Assembly: GCF_900105335.1 (NCBI RefSeq)
Contig: NZ_LT629770.1
Coordinates: forward strand, 2,914,001-2,978,000
Length of the DNA stretch: 64,000 nt
Direction of reading: 5' to 3'
DNA from: Microbacterium paraoxydans
GTDB lineage: Bacteria; Actinomycetota; Actinomycetes; Actinomycetales; Microbacteriaceae
Shown here: piece after piece, positions 41,729-50,286 of the stretch
How the letters are laid out: each line of letters opens with the position of its first letter
Numbering within the stretch: position 1 is the first letter of the stretch
Program-made: the position numbers and the translations under genes
Notes under the pieces: model-generated
Database searches by the model: none
What the model saw: the letters and a program-made list of their open reading frames with translations, nothing else
What the model was told of the DNA's origin: nothing

Positions 41729-43054
41729 GTGTCGACGATGACCGCCCCCGCCTCCGCCCTCCGCCCGCCGACGACTGAGGAGCTCGATCCCGAGGAGCGG
41801 CTGAGCCGTGCCGAGATCGAGCAGCTCCAGCTCGAGCGCCTGCAGTGGACCGTGCAGCACGCCTACCGCAACGTGCCGCTCTACACGCGGAAGTTCGACG
41901 ACGCGGGCGTGCATCCCGACGACATCCGCACGCTCGACGACGTGCACCGGCTGCCCTTCACCACCAAGGACGACCTGCGCGAGACGTACCCTTTCGGGAT
42001 GTTCGCGGTGCCGATGGCCGACGTCGCCCGCATCCACGCGTCCAGCGGCACCACGGGCCGCCCGACCGTCGTCGGCTACACGCGCGGCGACCTCGACCGC
42101 TGGGGGACGCTGGTGGCCCGCTCGCTCCGCGCCAGCGGCATCCGGCGCGGCATGAAGGTGCACAACGCCTACGGGTACGGCCTGTTCACGGGCGGGCTCG
42201 GGGCACATGCCGGCATCGAGGCGCTGGGCGCCACCGTGATCCCGATGTCGGGCGGACAGACCGCCCGCCAGGTGCAGCTCATCCGCGACTTCGAGCCGGA
42301 CGCGATCCTGTGCACCCCGAGCTACCTGCTCACGATCGCCGACGCGATGGCGGCGCAGGGCATCGACCCGCGGTCCACCTCGCTCCAGGTGGCGGTGCTC
42401 GGCGCGGAGCCCTGGACCAATGAGATGAGGCACGAGCTGGAGCAGCGGCTCGGCATCGACGCCCTCGACATCTTCGGGCTCAGCGAGGTCATGGGGCCGG
42501 GCGTCGGCAACGAGTGCCTCGAGACCAAGGACGGCCCGCACCTGTGGGAGGACCACTTCCTGCCGGAGGTGATCGACGGCGACAGCCTGCAGGCTCTGCC
42601 GGACGGCGAACGGGGCGAGCTCGTCTTCACCTCGCTCACCAAGGAGGCGTTCCCCGTCATCCGCTACCGCACGCGCGACATCACCCGCCTGCTCCCCGGC
42701 ACGGCGCGTCCGGGTATGCGGCGGATGGAGAAGGTCACCGGGCGCAACGACGACATGATCATCCTGCGCGGCGTCAACCTCTTCCCGACGCAGATCGAGG
42801 AGCTGGTGCTCGGGATCGAGCAGCTCACGCCGCACTTCATCCTGGAGCTGACGAAGGAGGGCCGGATGGACGCCCTCACGGTGCGCATCGAGCGCCACCC
42901 CGACCTGTCCGTGGAGACGTGCGAGGCGGCGGCGCAGGTGCTGGTGCAGCGCATCAAGGTGTTCATCGGCTCGTCGGTCGCCGTCCGGCTGGAGGAGCCC
43001 GGGGCGCTGCCGCGCAGCGAGGGCAAGTACAAGCGCGTCTACGACCTGCGCTGA
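41729..43054 (+). CDS. paaK: Phenylacetate-CoA ligase
   Basis: A 441-residue AMP-forming ligase that activates phenylacetate with CoA and ATP, the entry step of the pathway. Signatures are HASSGTTGRPTVVGYTRGD (P-loop, about 98), DIFGLSEVMGPGVGNEC, YRTRDITRL, and the C-terminal GRNDDMIILRGVNLFPTQIEE plus the catalytic Lys in GKYKRVYDL. The start is GTG at 41729 after gaggag; ATG at 41738 is possible. Confidence 0.96.
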   Translation: MSTMTAPASALRPPTTEELDPEERLSRAEIEQLQLERLQWTVQHAYRNVPLYTRKFDDAGVHPDDIRTLDDVHRLPFTTKDDLRETYPFGMFAVPMADVARIHASSGTTGRPTVVGYTRGDLDRWGTLVARSLRASGIRRGMKVHNAYGYGLFTGGLGAHAGIEALGATVIPMSGGQTARQVQLIRDFEPDAILCTPSYLLTIADAMAAQGIDPRSTSLQVAVLGAEPWTNEMRHELEQRLGIDALDIFGLSEVMGPGVGNECLETKDGPHLWEDHFLPEVIDGDSLQALPDGERGELVFTSLTKEAFPVIRYRTRDITRLLPGTARPGMRRMEKVTGRNDDMIILRGVNLFPTQIEELVLGIEQLTPHFILELTKEGRMDALTVRIERHPDLSVETCEAAAQVLVQRIKVFIGSSVAVRLEEPGALPRSEGKYKRVYDLR

Positions 43055-43117
43055 CACGCGGGGGTCTCGCACCCGTCTTCCGCGGTGCGGGGCGCGGGCG
43101 GTGCGAGACTGAGGGGG

Positions 43118-43726
43118 ATGTCCGAGATGCAGACCACGCGGCGCGGCCGCCCCGGGTACGACCAGCAGGGGATCCTCGCCGTCGCGGTGGCCGCCTTCAA
43201 CGAGCACGGCTACGACGCGACCTCGATCGGGATGCTCGCCGAGCGCCTCGGGCTGTCGAAGTCGGCGATCTACCATCACTTCGGGTCGAAGGACGAGATG
43301 CTCGACCGGGCCCTCGACAGTGCTCTCGGCGGCCTCGAAGCCGTGGTCGACGCGCCCCTTCCGGAGGGTGAGGGAGCCGCCGATGCGGTCGCCCGCCTGG
43401 AGCACGTGCTCCGCGGCGCCGTCCACGTGCTCGTGGACCAGCTCCCCGCCGTGACGCTGCTGCTGCGCGTGCGCGGGAACACCGACGTCGAGCGCCGCGC
43501 CCTCACCCGGCGGCGGGCGTTCGACCGCCGCATCACGGCCCTCGTCGCGGAGGCGCAGGCCGAGGGGGCCCTGCGCTCCGACATCGACGCGGCCGTCGTC
43601 GCCCGCCTGACGTTCGGCATGATCAACTCCATCGTCGAGTGGTACCGCCCCGGCGGTCGCGAGGGCGCCGACCGTCTCGCCGACGACGTCGTCGCGATCG
43701 CCCTCGACGGCCTCCGCCACCCCTGA
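43118..43726 (+). CDS. paaR: TetR-family repressor, probable PaaR
   Basis: A 202-residue TetR-type regulator with the N-terminal HTH (AVAAFNEHGYDATSIGMLAERLGLSKSAIYHHFGSKDEML, family-typical across about 18-57) and a helical ligand domain. It lies 63 bp after paaK on the same strand. Four matching dyads in front of the paa units are its expected targets, with phenylacetyl-CoA the likely inducer, as for known PaaR proteins. The name is inferred from context. Confidence 0.88.
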   Translation: MSEMQTTRRGRPGYDQQGILAVAVAAFNEHGYDATSIGMLAERLGLSKSAIYHHFGSKDEMLDRALDSALGGLEAVVDAPLPEGEGAADAVARLEHVLRGAVHVLVDQLPAVTLLLRVRGNTDVERRALTRRRAFDRRITALVAEAQAEGALRSDIDAAVVARLTFGMINSIVEWYRPGGREGADRLADDVVAIALDGLRHP

Positions 43727-43745
43727 CCCCGAGACCCCGTCTCCG

Positions 43746-43791
43746 CGTCGAGGCCCCGCCCTCTCCGCGTGGGAAGGGCGGGGCCTCGACG
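43746..43791. terminator. Bidirectional terminator between paaR and paaZ
   Basis: A perfect 17-bp stem (cgtcgaggccccgccct with agggcggggcctcgacg, 12-base loop) sits between the convergent paaR and paaZ stops. An imperfect outer stem (ccgagaccccg with cggggtttcgg) extends it. Confidence 0.85.
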
Positions 43792-43810
43792 AGAACCCGG
43801 GGTTTCGGGA

Positions 43811-45892
43811 TCAGGCGGGGGTGAGCTCCTTCGCGACGAGGGTCAGGACGTCGTAGGTCGCGACGAGCTCGTCGTCCTGGTTCTTCAGCACCGCGTCCCA
43901 GCGCACCTCGCCGTACTCGTCGGTCTCCCGCGGCGTGATCTGCTTGGCGGTGAGCTCGACGCGGATCTCGTCGCCAGGGGAAACCGGCGTCACGAAGCGC
44001 AGGTTCTCCAGCCCGGAGTTTGCGAGCACGGGTCCGGGAGCCGGGTCGACGAAGAGCCCCGCCGCCCACGACACCAGCAGGTAGCCGTGGGCCACGCGTC
44101 CGGGGAAGAAGGGGTTCGCTGCCGCCGACGCCTCGTCCATGTGCGCGTAGAACGTGTCGCCCGTGAACGCCGCGAACGTCTCGATGTCGTCGAGGGTGAC
44201 GGTGCGCGAGGGACTGACGACCTGATCCCCGATGCGCAGCTCCGCCAGCGACTTGCGGAAGGGGTGCACGCCGTCGCCGGTGTCGAACGGACGGGCCGAG
44301 GCCCCCTGGTGCCAGACCCCGGTGAGCGCGGTCATCATCTCCGGGGAGCCCTGCACCGCGGTGCGCTGCATGTGGTGCAGCACCGCCCGGATGCCGCCGA
44401 GCTCCTCTCCGCCGCCGGCGCGACCGGGACCGCCGTGCACGAGGTTCGGGAGCGGGGAGCCGTGGCCCGTCGAGCTGCGGGCGTCGTCGCGGTCGAGGAA
44501 GAGCACGCGCCCGTTGTACGCGGCGATCCCCGCGGCCAGCGTCCTCGCGACCTCCGGGTCGTGCGTCGCGACACTCGTCACGAGCGAGCCGCCGCCCCGG
44601 GCCACGAGCGCCGCCGCCTCGTCCAGCGTGCGGTAGCCGAGGATGCTGGAGACGGGGCCGAACGCCTCGATCTCGTTCACGGCGGGGCTGGTCGCATCGG
44701 CGAAGCGCAGGAGCATCGGCGCCACGAACGCGCCGTCCTCCGCGGGGCCCTCGCTGCCGTCCGCACGGCGGACCGTCGGCGTCTCGGGGGAGCCGATCAC
44801 GAGCTCGCCGCCGCCCTCGCGGAGCCGCGTCACCTGCCGGAGCACCTCGTCGCGCTGGGCCGTCGAGGCGAGCGGTCCCATCGTTACGCCCTCGGCGCGC
44901 GGGTCGCCCACGACGATCCGCGCGGCGAGCCGGTCGCGCACCGCGGCGATCACGTCGTCCACCGCCTCCTCGGGCACGATCGCCCGCCGGATCGCGGTGC
45001 ACTTCTGTCCGGCCTTGGACGTCATCTCCGCGACGAGCTGCTTCACGTAGGCGTCGAACTCCGGGGTGCCGGAGGTCGCATCCGTGCCGAGCACCGAGGC
45101 GTTGATCGAGTCGGTCTCGCTGGTAAAGCGGACTCCGCCGGTCTGCACCGCGTCGTGCGCCCGCAGCCGCTCCGCCGTCGACGCGGAACCGGTGAACGCG
45201 ACGAGGTCGCCCAGCCGGAGGTGCTCGAAGAGGTCGGGGACGCTGCCGGACACGAGCTGCAGCGACCCCTCGGGCAGCAGCCCGGACTCGACCATCACCC
45301 GCACCATGGCCTCGGTGAGGTAGCCGGTGGGGGTGGCGGGCTTCACGACCGTGGGGACACCGGCGAGGAAGGCCGGCGCGAACTTCTCCAGCGAGCCCCA
45401 GACGGGGAAGTTGAAGGCGTTGATCTGCACCGCCACCCCGGGCAGCCGGGTGTAGATGTGCCGACCGAGGAAGGAGCCGTCCCGCGACAGGTTCTCCACG
45501 GCGCCGTCGACGTAGACCTTCGTGTTCGGCAGCTCGCGGCGGCCCTTGCTGGAGTACGCGAAGAGCACGCCGATGCCGCCGTCGATGTCGACCCAGGAGT
45601 CCTGCGCGGTGGCGCCGGTGCGGCTGGAGAGCGCGTACAGCTCCTCCTTGCGGGCGGTCAGTGCGAGCGCGAGCTGCTTGAGCAGGACGGCGCGCTGGTG
45701 GAACGTGAGCTCGCCGAGCGCCGCCTGACCGGTGGTGCGGGCGAAGTCGAGCGCCGCACCGAGGTCGAGACCGGCGGTGGAGACGCGGGCCACCGTCTCC
45801 CCGGTCGAGGCGTCGCGCACCTCGGTGGCGTCCGCGTCGGAGGCGGGCGTCCACCAGGAGCCCTGCACGTAGCTGGGGAGGATCTCGGTCAT
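43811..45892 (-). CDS. paaZ: Oxepin-CoA hydrolase / semialdehyde dehydrogenase PaaZ
   Basis: A 693-residue bifunctional enzyme. The N-terminal aldehyde-dehydrogenase domain (1-520; Cys in KAGQKCTAIRRAIVP, INAFNFPVWGSLEKFAPA) oxidises 3-oxo-5,6-dehydrosuberyl-CoA semialdehyde. The C-terminal MaoC-type hydratase domain (about 550-680; FAAFTGDTFYAHMDEASAAANPF and VAHGYLLVSWAAGLF) opens oxepin-CoA. ATG at 45892 is chosen for its aaggga site and domain fit; an upstream TTG/ATG opening exists. It follows paaH by 14 bp. Confidence 0.95.
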   Translation of the reverse strand: MTEILPSYVQGSWWTPASDADATEVRDASTGETVARVSTAGLDLGAALDFARTTGQAALGELTFHQRAVLLKQLALALTARKEELYALSSRTGATAQDSWVDIDGGIGVLFAYSSKGRRELPNTKVYVDGAVENLSRDGSFLGRHIYTRLPGVAVQINAFNFPVWGSLEKFAPAFLAGVPTVVKPATPTGYLTEAMVRVMVESGLLPEGSLQLVSGSVPDLFEHLRLGDLVAFTGSASTAERLRAHDAVQTGGVRFTSETDSINASVLGTDATSGTPEFDAYVKQLVAEMTSKAGQKCTAIRRAIVPEEAVDDVIAAVRDRLAARIVVGDPRAEGVTMGPLASTAQRDEVLRQVTRLREGGGELVIGSPETPTVRRADGSEGPAEDGAFVAPMLLRFADATSPAVNEIEAFGPVSSILGYRTLDEAAALVARGGGSLVTSVATHDPEVARTLAAGIAAYNGRVLFLDRDDARSSTGHGSPLPNLVHGGPGRAGGGEELGGIRAVLHHMQRTAVQGSPEMMTALTGVWHQGASARPFDTGDGVHPFRKSLAELRIGDQVVSPSRTVTLDDIETFAAFTGDTFYAHMDEASAAANPFFPGRVAHGYLLVSWAAGLFVDPAPGPVLANSGLENLRFVTPVSPGDEIRVELTAKQITPRETDEYGEVRWDAVLKNQDDELVATYDVLTLVAKELTPA

Positions 45893-45906
45893 GGGGGTTC
45901 CCTTCA

Positions 45907-46782
45907 TCAGTCGTCCCATTCGTAGAAGCCGCGTCCGCTCTTGCGGCCGAGGTGCCCCTCGGCGACGAGGCGACGCAGCAGGGCCGGGGGTTCGAAGCGC
46001 GGGCCGAGCTGTGCCGCGAGGTACTCGGCGATGCCGAGCCGGACGTCCAGCCCGACGATGTCCGTGAGCCGGAGCGGTCCCACCGGATGCTTGTAGCCGA
46101 GGGTCATGGCGGCGTCGATGTCGGCCGCGGAGGCGACGCCGTCCTCGAGCATCCGGATCGCCTCGAGGCCGAGGGCGACGCCGAGGCGAGAGGACGCGAA
46201 ACCCGGGGCGTCGGCGACGACGATGGGCGTCTTGCCCAGCGCGCGGACCCAGGAGGCCGCGTCCGCGACGAGAGTCTCCGCGGTCGCGCCGCCACGGACC
46301 ACCTCCACGAGGGTCGAGGCGGGCACCGGGTTGAAGAAGTGCATCCCGAGGAAGCGCGCCGGGCGGTCGAGCACCGCGGCGAGCTCGTCGATCGAGATAG
46401 ACGAGGTGTTGGACGCCAGCGCCGCATCGTCCGCGAGGTGCTGCTCGACACGGGTGAGGGCGTCGATCTTCAGCGACAGCTCCTCCGGGACGGCCTCGAT
46501 GACGAGGGTGCAGTCCGCGAACAGGGCGGCGTCGGTCCCGGTCGCGAACCGCGCCCGGTAGGCCTCGGCCGTCTCGATCGCCGTGCCGCGGGCGAGCGAG
46601 GCCTCGATCGACCCGTACACGCGGGCGGCAGCGGCCGCGGCCGCGGCGTCGTCCCGCTCGACGACGGTCACGGGGGATCCGGCGAGGAGGAAGGCGTGGG
46701 CGATACCGGCGCCCATGCGTCCGCCACCCAGCACGCCGACGCGGGTCGGGACTGCGGCCTCGGGGGAGGAGGGCGTGCTCAT
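45907..46782 (-). CDS. paaH: 3-hydroxyacyl-CoA dehydrogenase PaaH
   Basis: A 291-residue NAD-dependent dehydrogenase that oxidises 3-hydroxyadipyl-CoA. The Rossmann motif is VGVLGGGRMGAGIAHAF (about 15-31), the catalytic region is MHFFNPVPASTLVEVV with the His, and the C-terminal helical domain holds DAAMTLGYKHPVGPL. It is the short, one-domain type like 3-hydroxybutyryl-CoA dehydrogenase; E. coli PaaH is longer. ATG at 46782 overlaps the paaF stop by 4 bp. Confidence 0.93.
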   Translation of the reverse strand: MSTPSSPEAAVPTRVGVLGGGRMGAGIAHAFLLAGSPVTVVERDDAAAAAAAARVYGSIEASLARGTAIETAEAYRARFATGTDAALFADCTLVIEAVPEELSLKIDALTRVEQHLADDAALASNTSSISIDELAAVLDRPARFLGMHFFNPVPASTLVEVVRGGATAETLVADAASWVRALGKTPIVVADAPGFASSRLGVALGLEAIRMLEDGVASAADIDAAMTLGYKHPVGPLRLTDIVGLDVRLGIAEYLAAQLGPRFEPPALLRRLVAEGHLGRKSGRGFYEWDD

Positions 46783-47525
46783 CGGTCTCTCCGTTCCAGG
46801 AAGGCGGTCATGCGACGGTGCTTCTCCGGGCTCTCGAACAGCGCGGCCTGCTCCTCGAGGTCGGCTGCGGGGTGCTGGTCGCGCGGCGCCCGGAAGACCC
46901 GCTTGGTCGCGATGGTCGCCGCGGGGTCGTTGCGGGCGATGCGGTCGGCGACCGCGTGGGCGGCGCCGAGGAGATCGGCGGGTTCGTGCAGCGAGGAGAC
47001 GAGCCCGATGCGGAGGGCCTCCTCGGCGTGCACGGTGCGCCCCGTGAGCAGCAGTTCGATGGCACGGGCGTCGCCCACGATCTCCTTGAGCCGCCAGCTC
47101 GCTCCGGCGGCGGCGAGGATGCCCAGGCCGGTCTCCGGGTTGCCGATCTTCAGGGTCGGGGTCGCGAGGCGGATGTCGGCGGCATACGCGAGTTCCGCGC
47201 CACCGCCGAGCGCGTAGCCGTCGATCGCGGCGATCACGGGCATCGGCAGCTCCGCGACGCGGACGAACGCGTGGGCGTTGATGCCGCGACGGGCGTCGTC
47301 GGCACGACGGTCCCGAAGCTCGGCGATGTCGGCGCCCGCCGCGAACACCCCGTCGGCGCCGGTGAGGATGAGCGTGCGCGGCGTCTCCTCCAGCTCGGCG
47401 CACAGCGCGTGCAGGGCGTCGATCGTGGCCTGGTCGATCGCGTTGCGCTTGTGCGGACGGTTCAGGGTCGCGACGACGCGGTCCGCGGTGCGGGTGACGA
47501 GCAGCGGCTCGTCCGCGCCCCTCAC
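46779..47525 (-). CDS. paaF: Enoyl-CoA hydratase, PaaF type
   Basis: A 248-residue crotonase that hydrates 2,3-dehydroadipyl-CoA. Unlike the 27211-27981 protein it keeps both hydratase glutamates, in GGGAELAYAADIRLA and GNPETGLGI, which supports PaaF. GVFAAGADIAEL forms the oxyanion hole. GTG at 47525 overlaps the paaJ stop (GTGA). It lies between paaJ and paaH, as expected for the beta-oxidation-like lower pathway. Confidence 0.88.
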   Translation of the reverse strand: MRGADEPLLVTRTADRVVATLNRPHKRNAIDQATIDALHALCAELEETPRTLILTGADGVFAAGADIAELRDRRADDARRGINAHAFVRVAELPMPVIAAIDGYALGGGAELAYAADIRLATPTLKIGNPETGLGILAAAGASWRLKEIVGDARAIELLLTGRTVHAEEALRIGLVSSLHEPADLLGAAHAVADRIARNDPAATIATKRVFRAPRDQHPAADLEEQAALFESPEKHRRMTAFLERRDR

Positions 47526-48712
47526 ACCTTCTCCAGGATCACGGCCGCGCCCTGGCCGACGCCGACGCACATCGTGGCGAGGCCGTAACGGGAGTCCTCG
47601 CGTTCCATGCGTCCCATCAGTGTCACGAGCAGGCGCGAGCCGGACGAGCCGAGCGGGTGGCCGAGAGCGATGGCGCCGCCGTCGGCGTTCACGCGGTCCT
47701 CGTCGAGGCCGAGCCGCCGGATGCAGGCGAGCGACTGCGAGGCGAACGCCTCGTTGAGCTCCACGGCGCCGATGGCGTCGAGGGAGAGCCCCGAGCGGCG
47801 CAGCGCCTTCTCCGTCGCGGGGACCGGTCCGAGTCCCATGATCTCCGGAGCCAGGGCGGCCGAGGTGCCGACGACGATCCGCGCGCGGGGCGTCAGGCCG
47901 TGGCGCTCGACGGCTTCGGCGCTCGCCACGAGCACGGCCGAGGCGCCGTCGTTGAGGGCGCTGGAGTTGCCGGCCGTGACGACCTCTCCGCCGGCCACGA
48001 CGGGACGGAGGCGCGCGAGCACCTCGAGGGTGGTATCCGGGCGCGGGCCCTCGTCGACGAGCACCTCGCCGTCGCGGACCGGGACGCCGACGATCTCCGG
48101 GGCGAAGCGGCCGGCGGCGATCGCGGCGGCGGCGCGCTGCTGCGAGCGGACGGCGAAGGCGTCGGCCTCGGCGCGCGTGATGCCGTCGACGCGGGCCACC
48201 TCCTCCGCCGTCTCCGGCATCGTGAAGGTGGCCTTGTCCCGCGCGATGAGGCGAGGGTTCGGGAAGCGCCAGCCGATCGAGGTGTCGAAGGCGGCTCCGG
48301 GCTTCGCCCACGCCTTCTCCGGCTTGGCCTGCACCCAGGGGGCGCGGGTCATGGACTCGACGCCCCCGGCGACGAGGAGATCGGCGTCGCCCGCGCGGAT
48401 CGCCTGCGCGGCCATGGTGACGGCGGACATCCCGGAGGCGCACAGGCGGTTGACCGTGATGCCCGGCACGGTGTCGGGGAGACCGGCGAGGAGCACCGCC
48501 ATCCGGGCGACGTTCCGGTTGTCCTCTCCGGCCTGGTTGGCGGCGCCGAGGATGACCTCGTCCAGCTCCGTACGCGCCGGGTGGAGCCCGGCGCGGCGCA
48601 CGGCCTCGCCGACGACGAGCGCCGCGAGGTCGTCGGGACGGACGGCGGAGAGGGTGCCGCCGTAGCGGCCGACCGGGGTGCGGACCCCTCCGACGAGGTA
48701 GGCCTCTGGCAT
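47522..48712 (-). CDS. paaJ: 3-oxoadipyl-CoA thiolase
   Basis: A 396-residue thiolase that cleaves 3-oxoadipyl-CoA (and 3-oxo-5,6-dehydrosuberyl-CoA) to succinyl-CoA or its analogue plus acetyl-CoA. The nucleophilic Cys is in NRLCASGMSAVTMAAQ (about 88), GGAIALGHPLGSSGSRLLV carries the His, and MCVGVGQGAA the second Cys. ATG at 48712 follows aggag. It is first in the paaJ-paaF-paaH-paaZ operon, with a PaaR-type dyad upstream. Confidence 0.94.
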   Translation of the reverse strand: MPEAYLVGGVRTPVGRYGGTLSAVRPDDLAALVVGEAVRRAGLHPARTELDEVILGAANQAGEDNRNVARMAVLLAGLPDTVPGITVNRLCASGMSAVTMAAQAIRAGDADLLVAGGVESMTRAPWVQAKPEKAWAKPGAAFDTSIGWRFPNPRLIARDKATFTMPETAEEVARVDGITRAEADAFAVRSQQRAAAAIAAGRFAPEIVGVPVRDGEVLVDEGPRPDTTLEVLARLRPVVAGGEVVTAGNSSALNDGASAVLVASAEAVERHGLTPRARIVVGTSAALAPEIMGLGPVPATEKALRRSGLSLDAIGAVELNEAFASQSLACIRRLGLDEDRVNADGGAIALGHPLGSSGSRLLVTLMGRMEREDSRYGLATMCVGVGQGAAVILEKV

Positions 48713-48766
48713 GCGGATCTCCTGACTTCGTCGTCCTGGTGTGGTCCGGGAGCGGCCGGTCGTGAA

Positions 48767-48793
48767 TTACTGACCGATCGTAAGGTAATTATG
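48767..48793 (-). promoter_or_regulatory. paaJ promoter with PaaR-type operator
   Basis: On the minus strand CATAAT (48788-48793) is a good -10 box. The dyad at 48767-48788, core actgaccgatcgtaaggt, touches its downstream edge, the same geometry as at paaA. No clear -35 box is visible. Confidence 0.75.
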
Positions 48794-48831
48794 GCACAGG
48801 CATACGGCCGGCCGCGATCCCGGACCAGGAG

Positions 48832-50151
48832 TCAGACGCTGAGATCCACGCCCTTCGTCTCCTTCACCAGCGAGACGCCGATGAGCGAGATGATCGACGC
48901 GACGGCGATGTACACGCCGATCGTCCACGCGGCGTGGAACTGGTTCAGCAGCGCCTCCGCGATCATCGGTGCGAACGCCCCGCCGAGGATGGCCCCGAGG
49001 GCGTAGCCGATCGAGACGCCCGAGTAGCGCACGTTCGCGGGGAACATCTCGGCGTACAGCGCCGCCTGCGGGCCGTACGAGAGTCCGAGCGCGAACGTCA
49101 TGACGAACAGGGCCACGAAGTACCAGACGATGTTCGCGGTGTCGATGAGGAACCACATCGGGATGGCCCACACGGCGAGGGCGACGTACCCGATCTGGAA
49201 CGTGCGGATGCGGCCGAGGCGGTCGGACAGCGCACCGCCCCACAGCGTGAAGATCAGCCAGCCGAACGAGGCAAGCGTGGTCGCCAGCAGCACCGGCGGG
49301 CGCTCCATGCCGAGAGCCGTGACGGCATACGTCGCGAAGAAGGCGATCAGCAGGTAGCCCGCGGCGTTGTTGGCGATGAAGATGACGGCCGTGAGGACGA
49401 CCTGCTTCGTGTGCGCCCGGAAGAGCTGCCCGAGGGGCGCCGACGCCTCCTTGCGACGGCGACGGAGGTCTTCGAACACGGGGCTCTCGTCGACCGCGCG
49501 ACGGATGACGTAGCCGACCGCGATGAGCACGATCGAGAGCAGGAACGGGATGCGCCAGCCCCACTCGAGGAAGGCCTCGGGGGACATCGAGCTCGTGAGC
49601 GCCCAGAGGGTGAAGGTGGCGAGGATCATGCCGACCGGCACGCCGATCTGCGGGAACGCGCCGAAGAGGCCGCGTCGCGCCGTCGGGGCGTGCTCGACGG
49701 CCATGAGCGCCGCGCCGCCCCATTCGCCGCCGGCCGAGAAGCCCTGCAGGATGCGCAGGAGGATCAGGAGGATCGGGGCGGCGACGCCGATGGCGGCGTA
49801 CGTCGGCAGCAGGCCGATGAGGGAGGTGGACAGCCCCATCATCACGAGGGTGAAGACGAGCATCTTCTTCCGGCCGAGCTTGTCGCCGAGGTGTCCGGCG
49901 ACGATCGCGCCGAGCGGGCGGAACAGGAACGAGATGCCGATGGTCGCGAAGGAGAGCACCTGGGCGAGCCCGGGGCTCGACTCCGCGATGGGGGCGAGGA
50001 AGAGCGGGGCGAGCACGAGGCCCGCCGCCTGGGCGTAGATGAAGAAGTCGTACCATTCGATCGACGTCCCCACGAGGGTGCCGGCGAGGACGCGCCGCTC
50101 CTCCGCGGGCATCCTTCCGGTCGACGAGGCGGCTGCGGTGGCTGAGGTCAT
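48832..50151 (-). CDS. MHS-family (MFS) symporter, probable phenylacetate importer
   Basis: A 439-residue, 12-helix metabolite:H+ symporter (TSIEWYDFFIYAQAAGLVL, FRPLGAIVAGHLGDKLGRKK, QGFSAGGEWGGAALMAVEHAP). It is clearly related to the importer at 14096-15475. A PaaR-type dyad in its promoter ties it to phenylacetate uptake, although the usual Paa transporters (PaaL) belong to another family. ATG at 50151 is chosen; a longer frame opens at 50262 but would cross the operator. Confidence 0.87.
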   Translation of the reverse strand: MTSATAAASSTGRMPAEERRVLAGTLVGTSIEWYDFFIYAQAAGLVLAPLFLAPIAESSPGLAQVLSFATIGISFLFRPLGAIVAGHLGDKLGRKKMLVFTLVMMGLSTSLIGLLPTYAAIGVAAPILLILLRILQGFSAGGEWGGAALMAVEHAPTARRGLFGAFPQIGVPVGMILATFTLWALTSSMSPEAFLEWGWRIPFLLSIVLIAVGYVIRRAVDESPVFEDLRRRRKEASAPLGQLFRAHTKQVVLTAVIFIANNAAGYLLIAFFATYAVTALGMERPPVLLATTLASFGWLIFTLWGGALSDRLGRIRTFQIGYVALAVWAIPMWFLIDTANIVWYFVALFVMTFALGLSYGPQAALYAEMFPANVRYSGVSIGYALGAILGGAFAPMIAEALLNQFHAAWTIGVYIAVASIISLIGVSLVKETKGVDLSV

Positions 50152-50207
50152 GCGAACTCCGTTGTTCTGCGAGGGGGGAGCGCCGACGCGGGTACGTCGG
50201 CGATGAC

Positions 50208-50246
50208 TTACCGAATGATCGGTCAGTAATCGCCGAGCGTAGCGTA
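50208..50246 (-). promoter_or_regulatory. Transporter promoter with PaaR-type operator
   Basis: The dyad at 50208-50229 (core accgaatgatcggtcagt) is read on the opposite orientation but matches the other three sites. TACGCT repeats on the minus strand just upstream (50236-50246) offer a -10 box. Confidence 0.72.
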
Positions 50247-50286
50247 TCGGCGCTCCGCCCACGAGGGTTCGCCGGCCGGGTCGACC

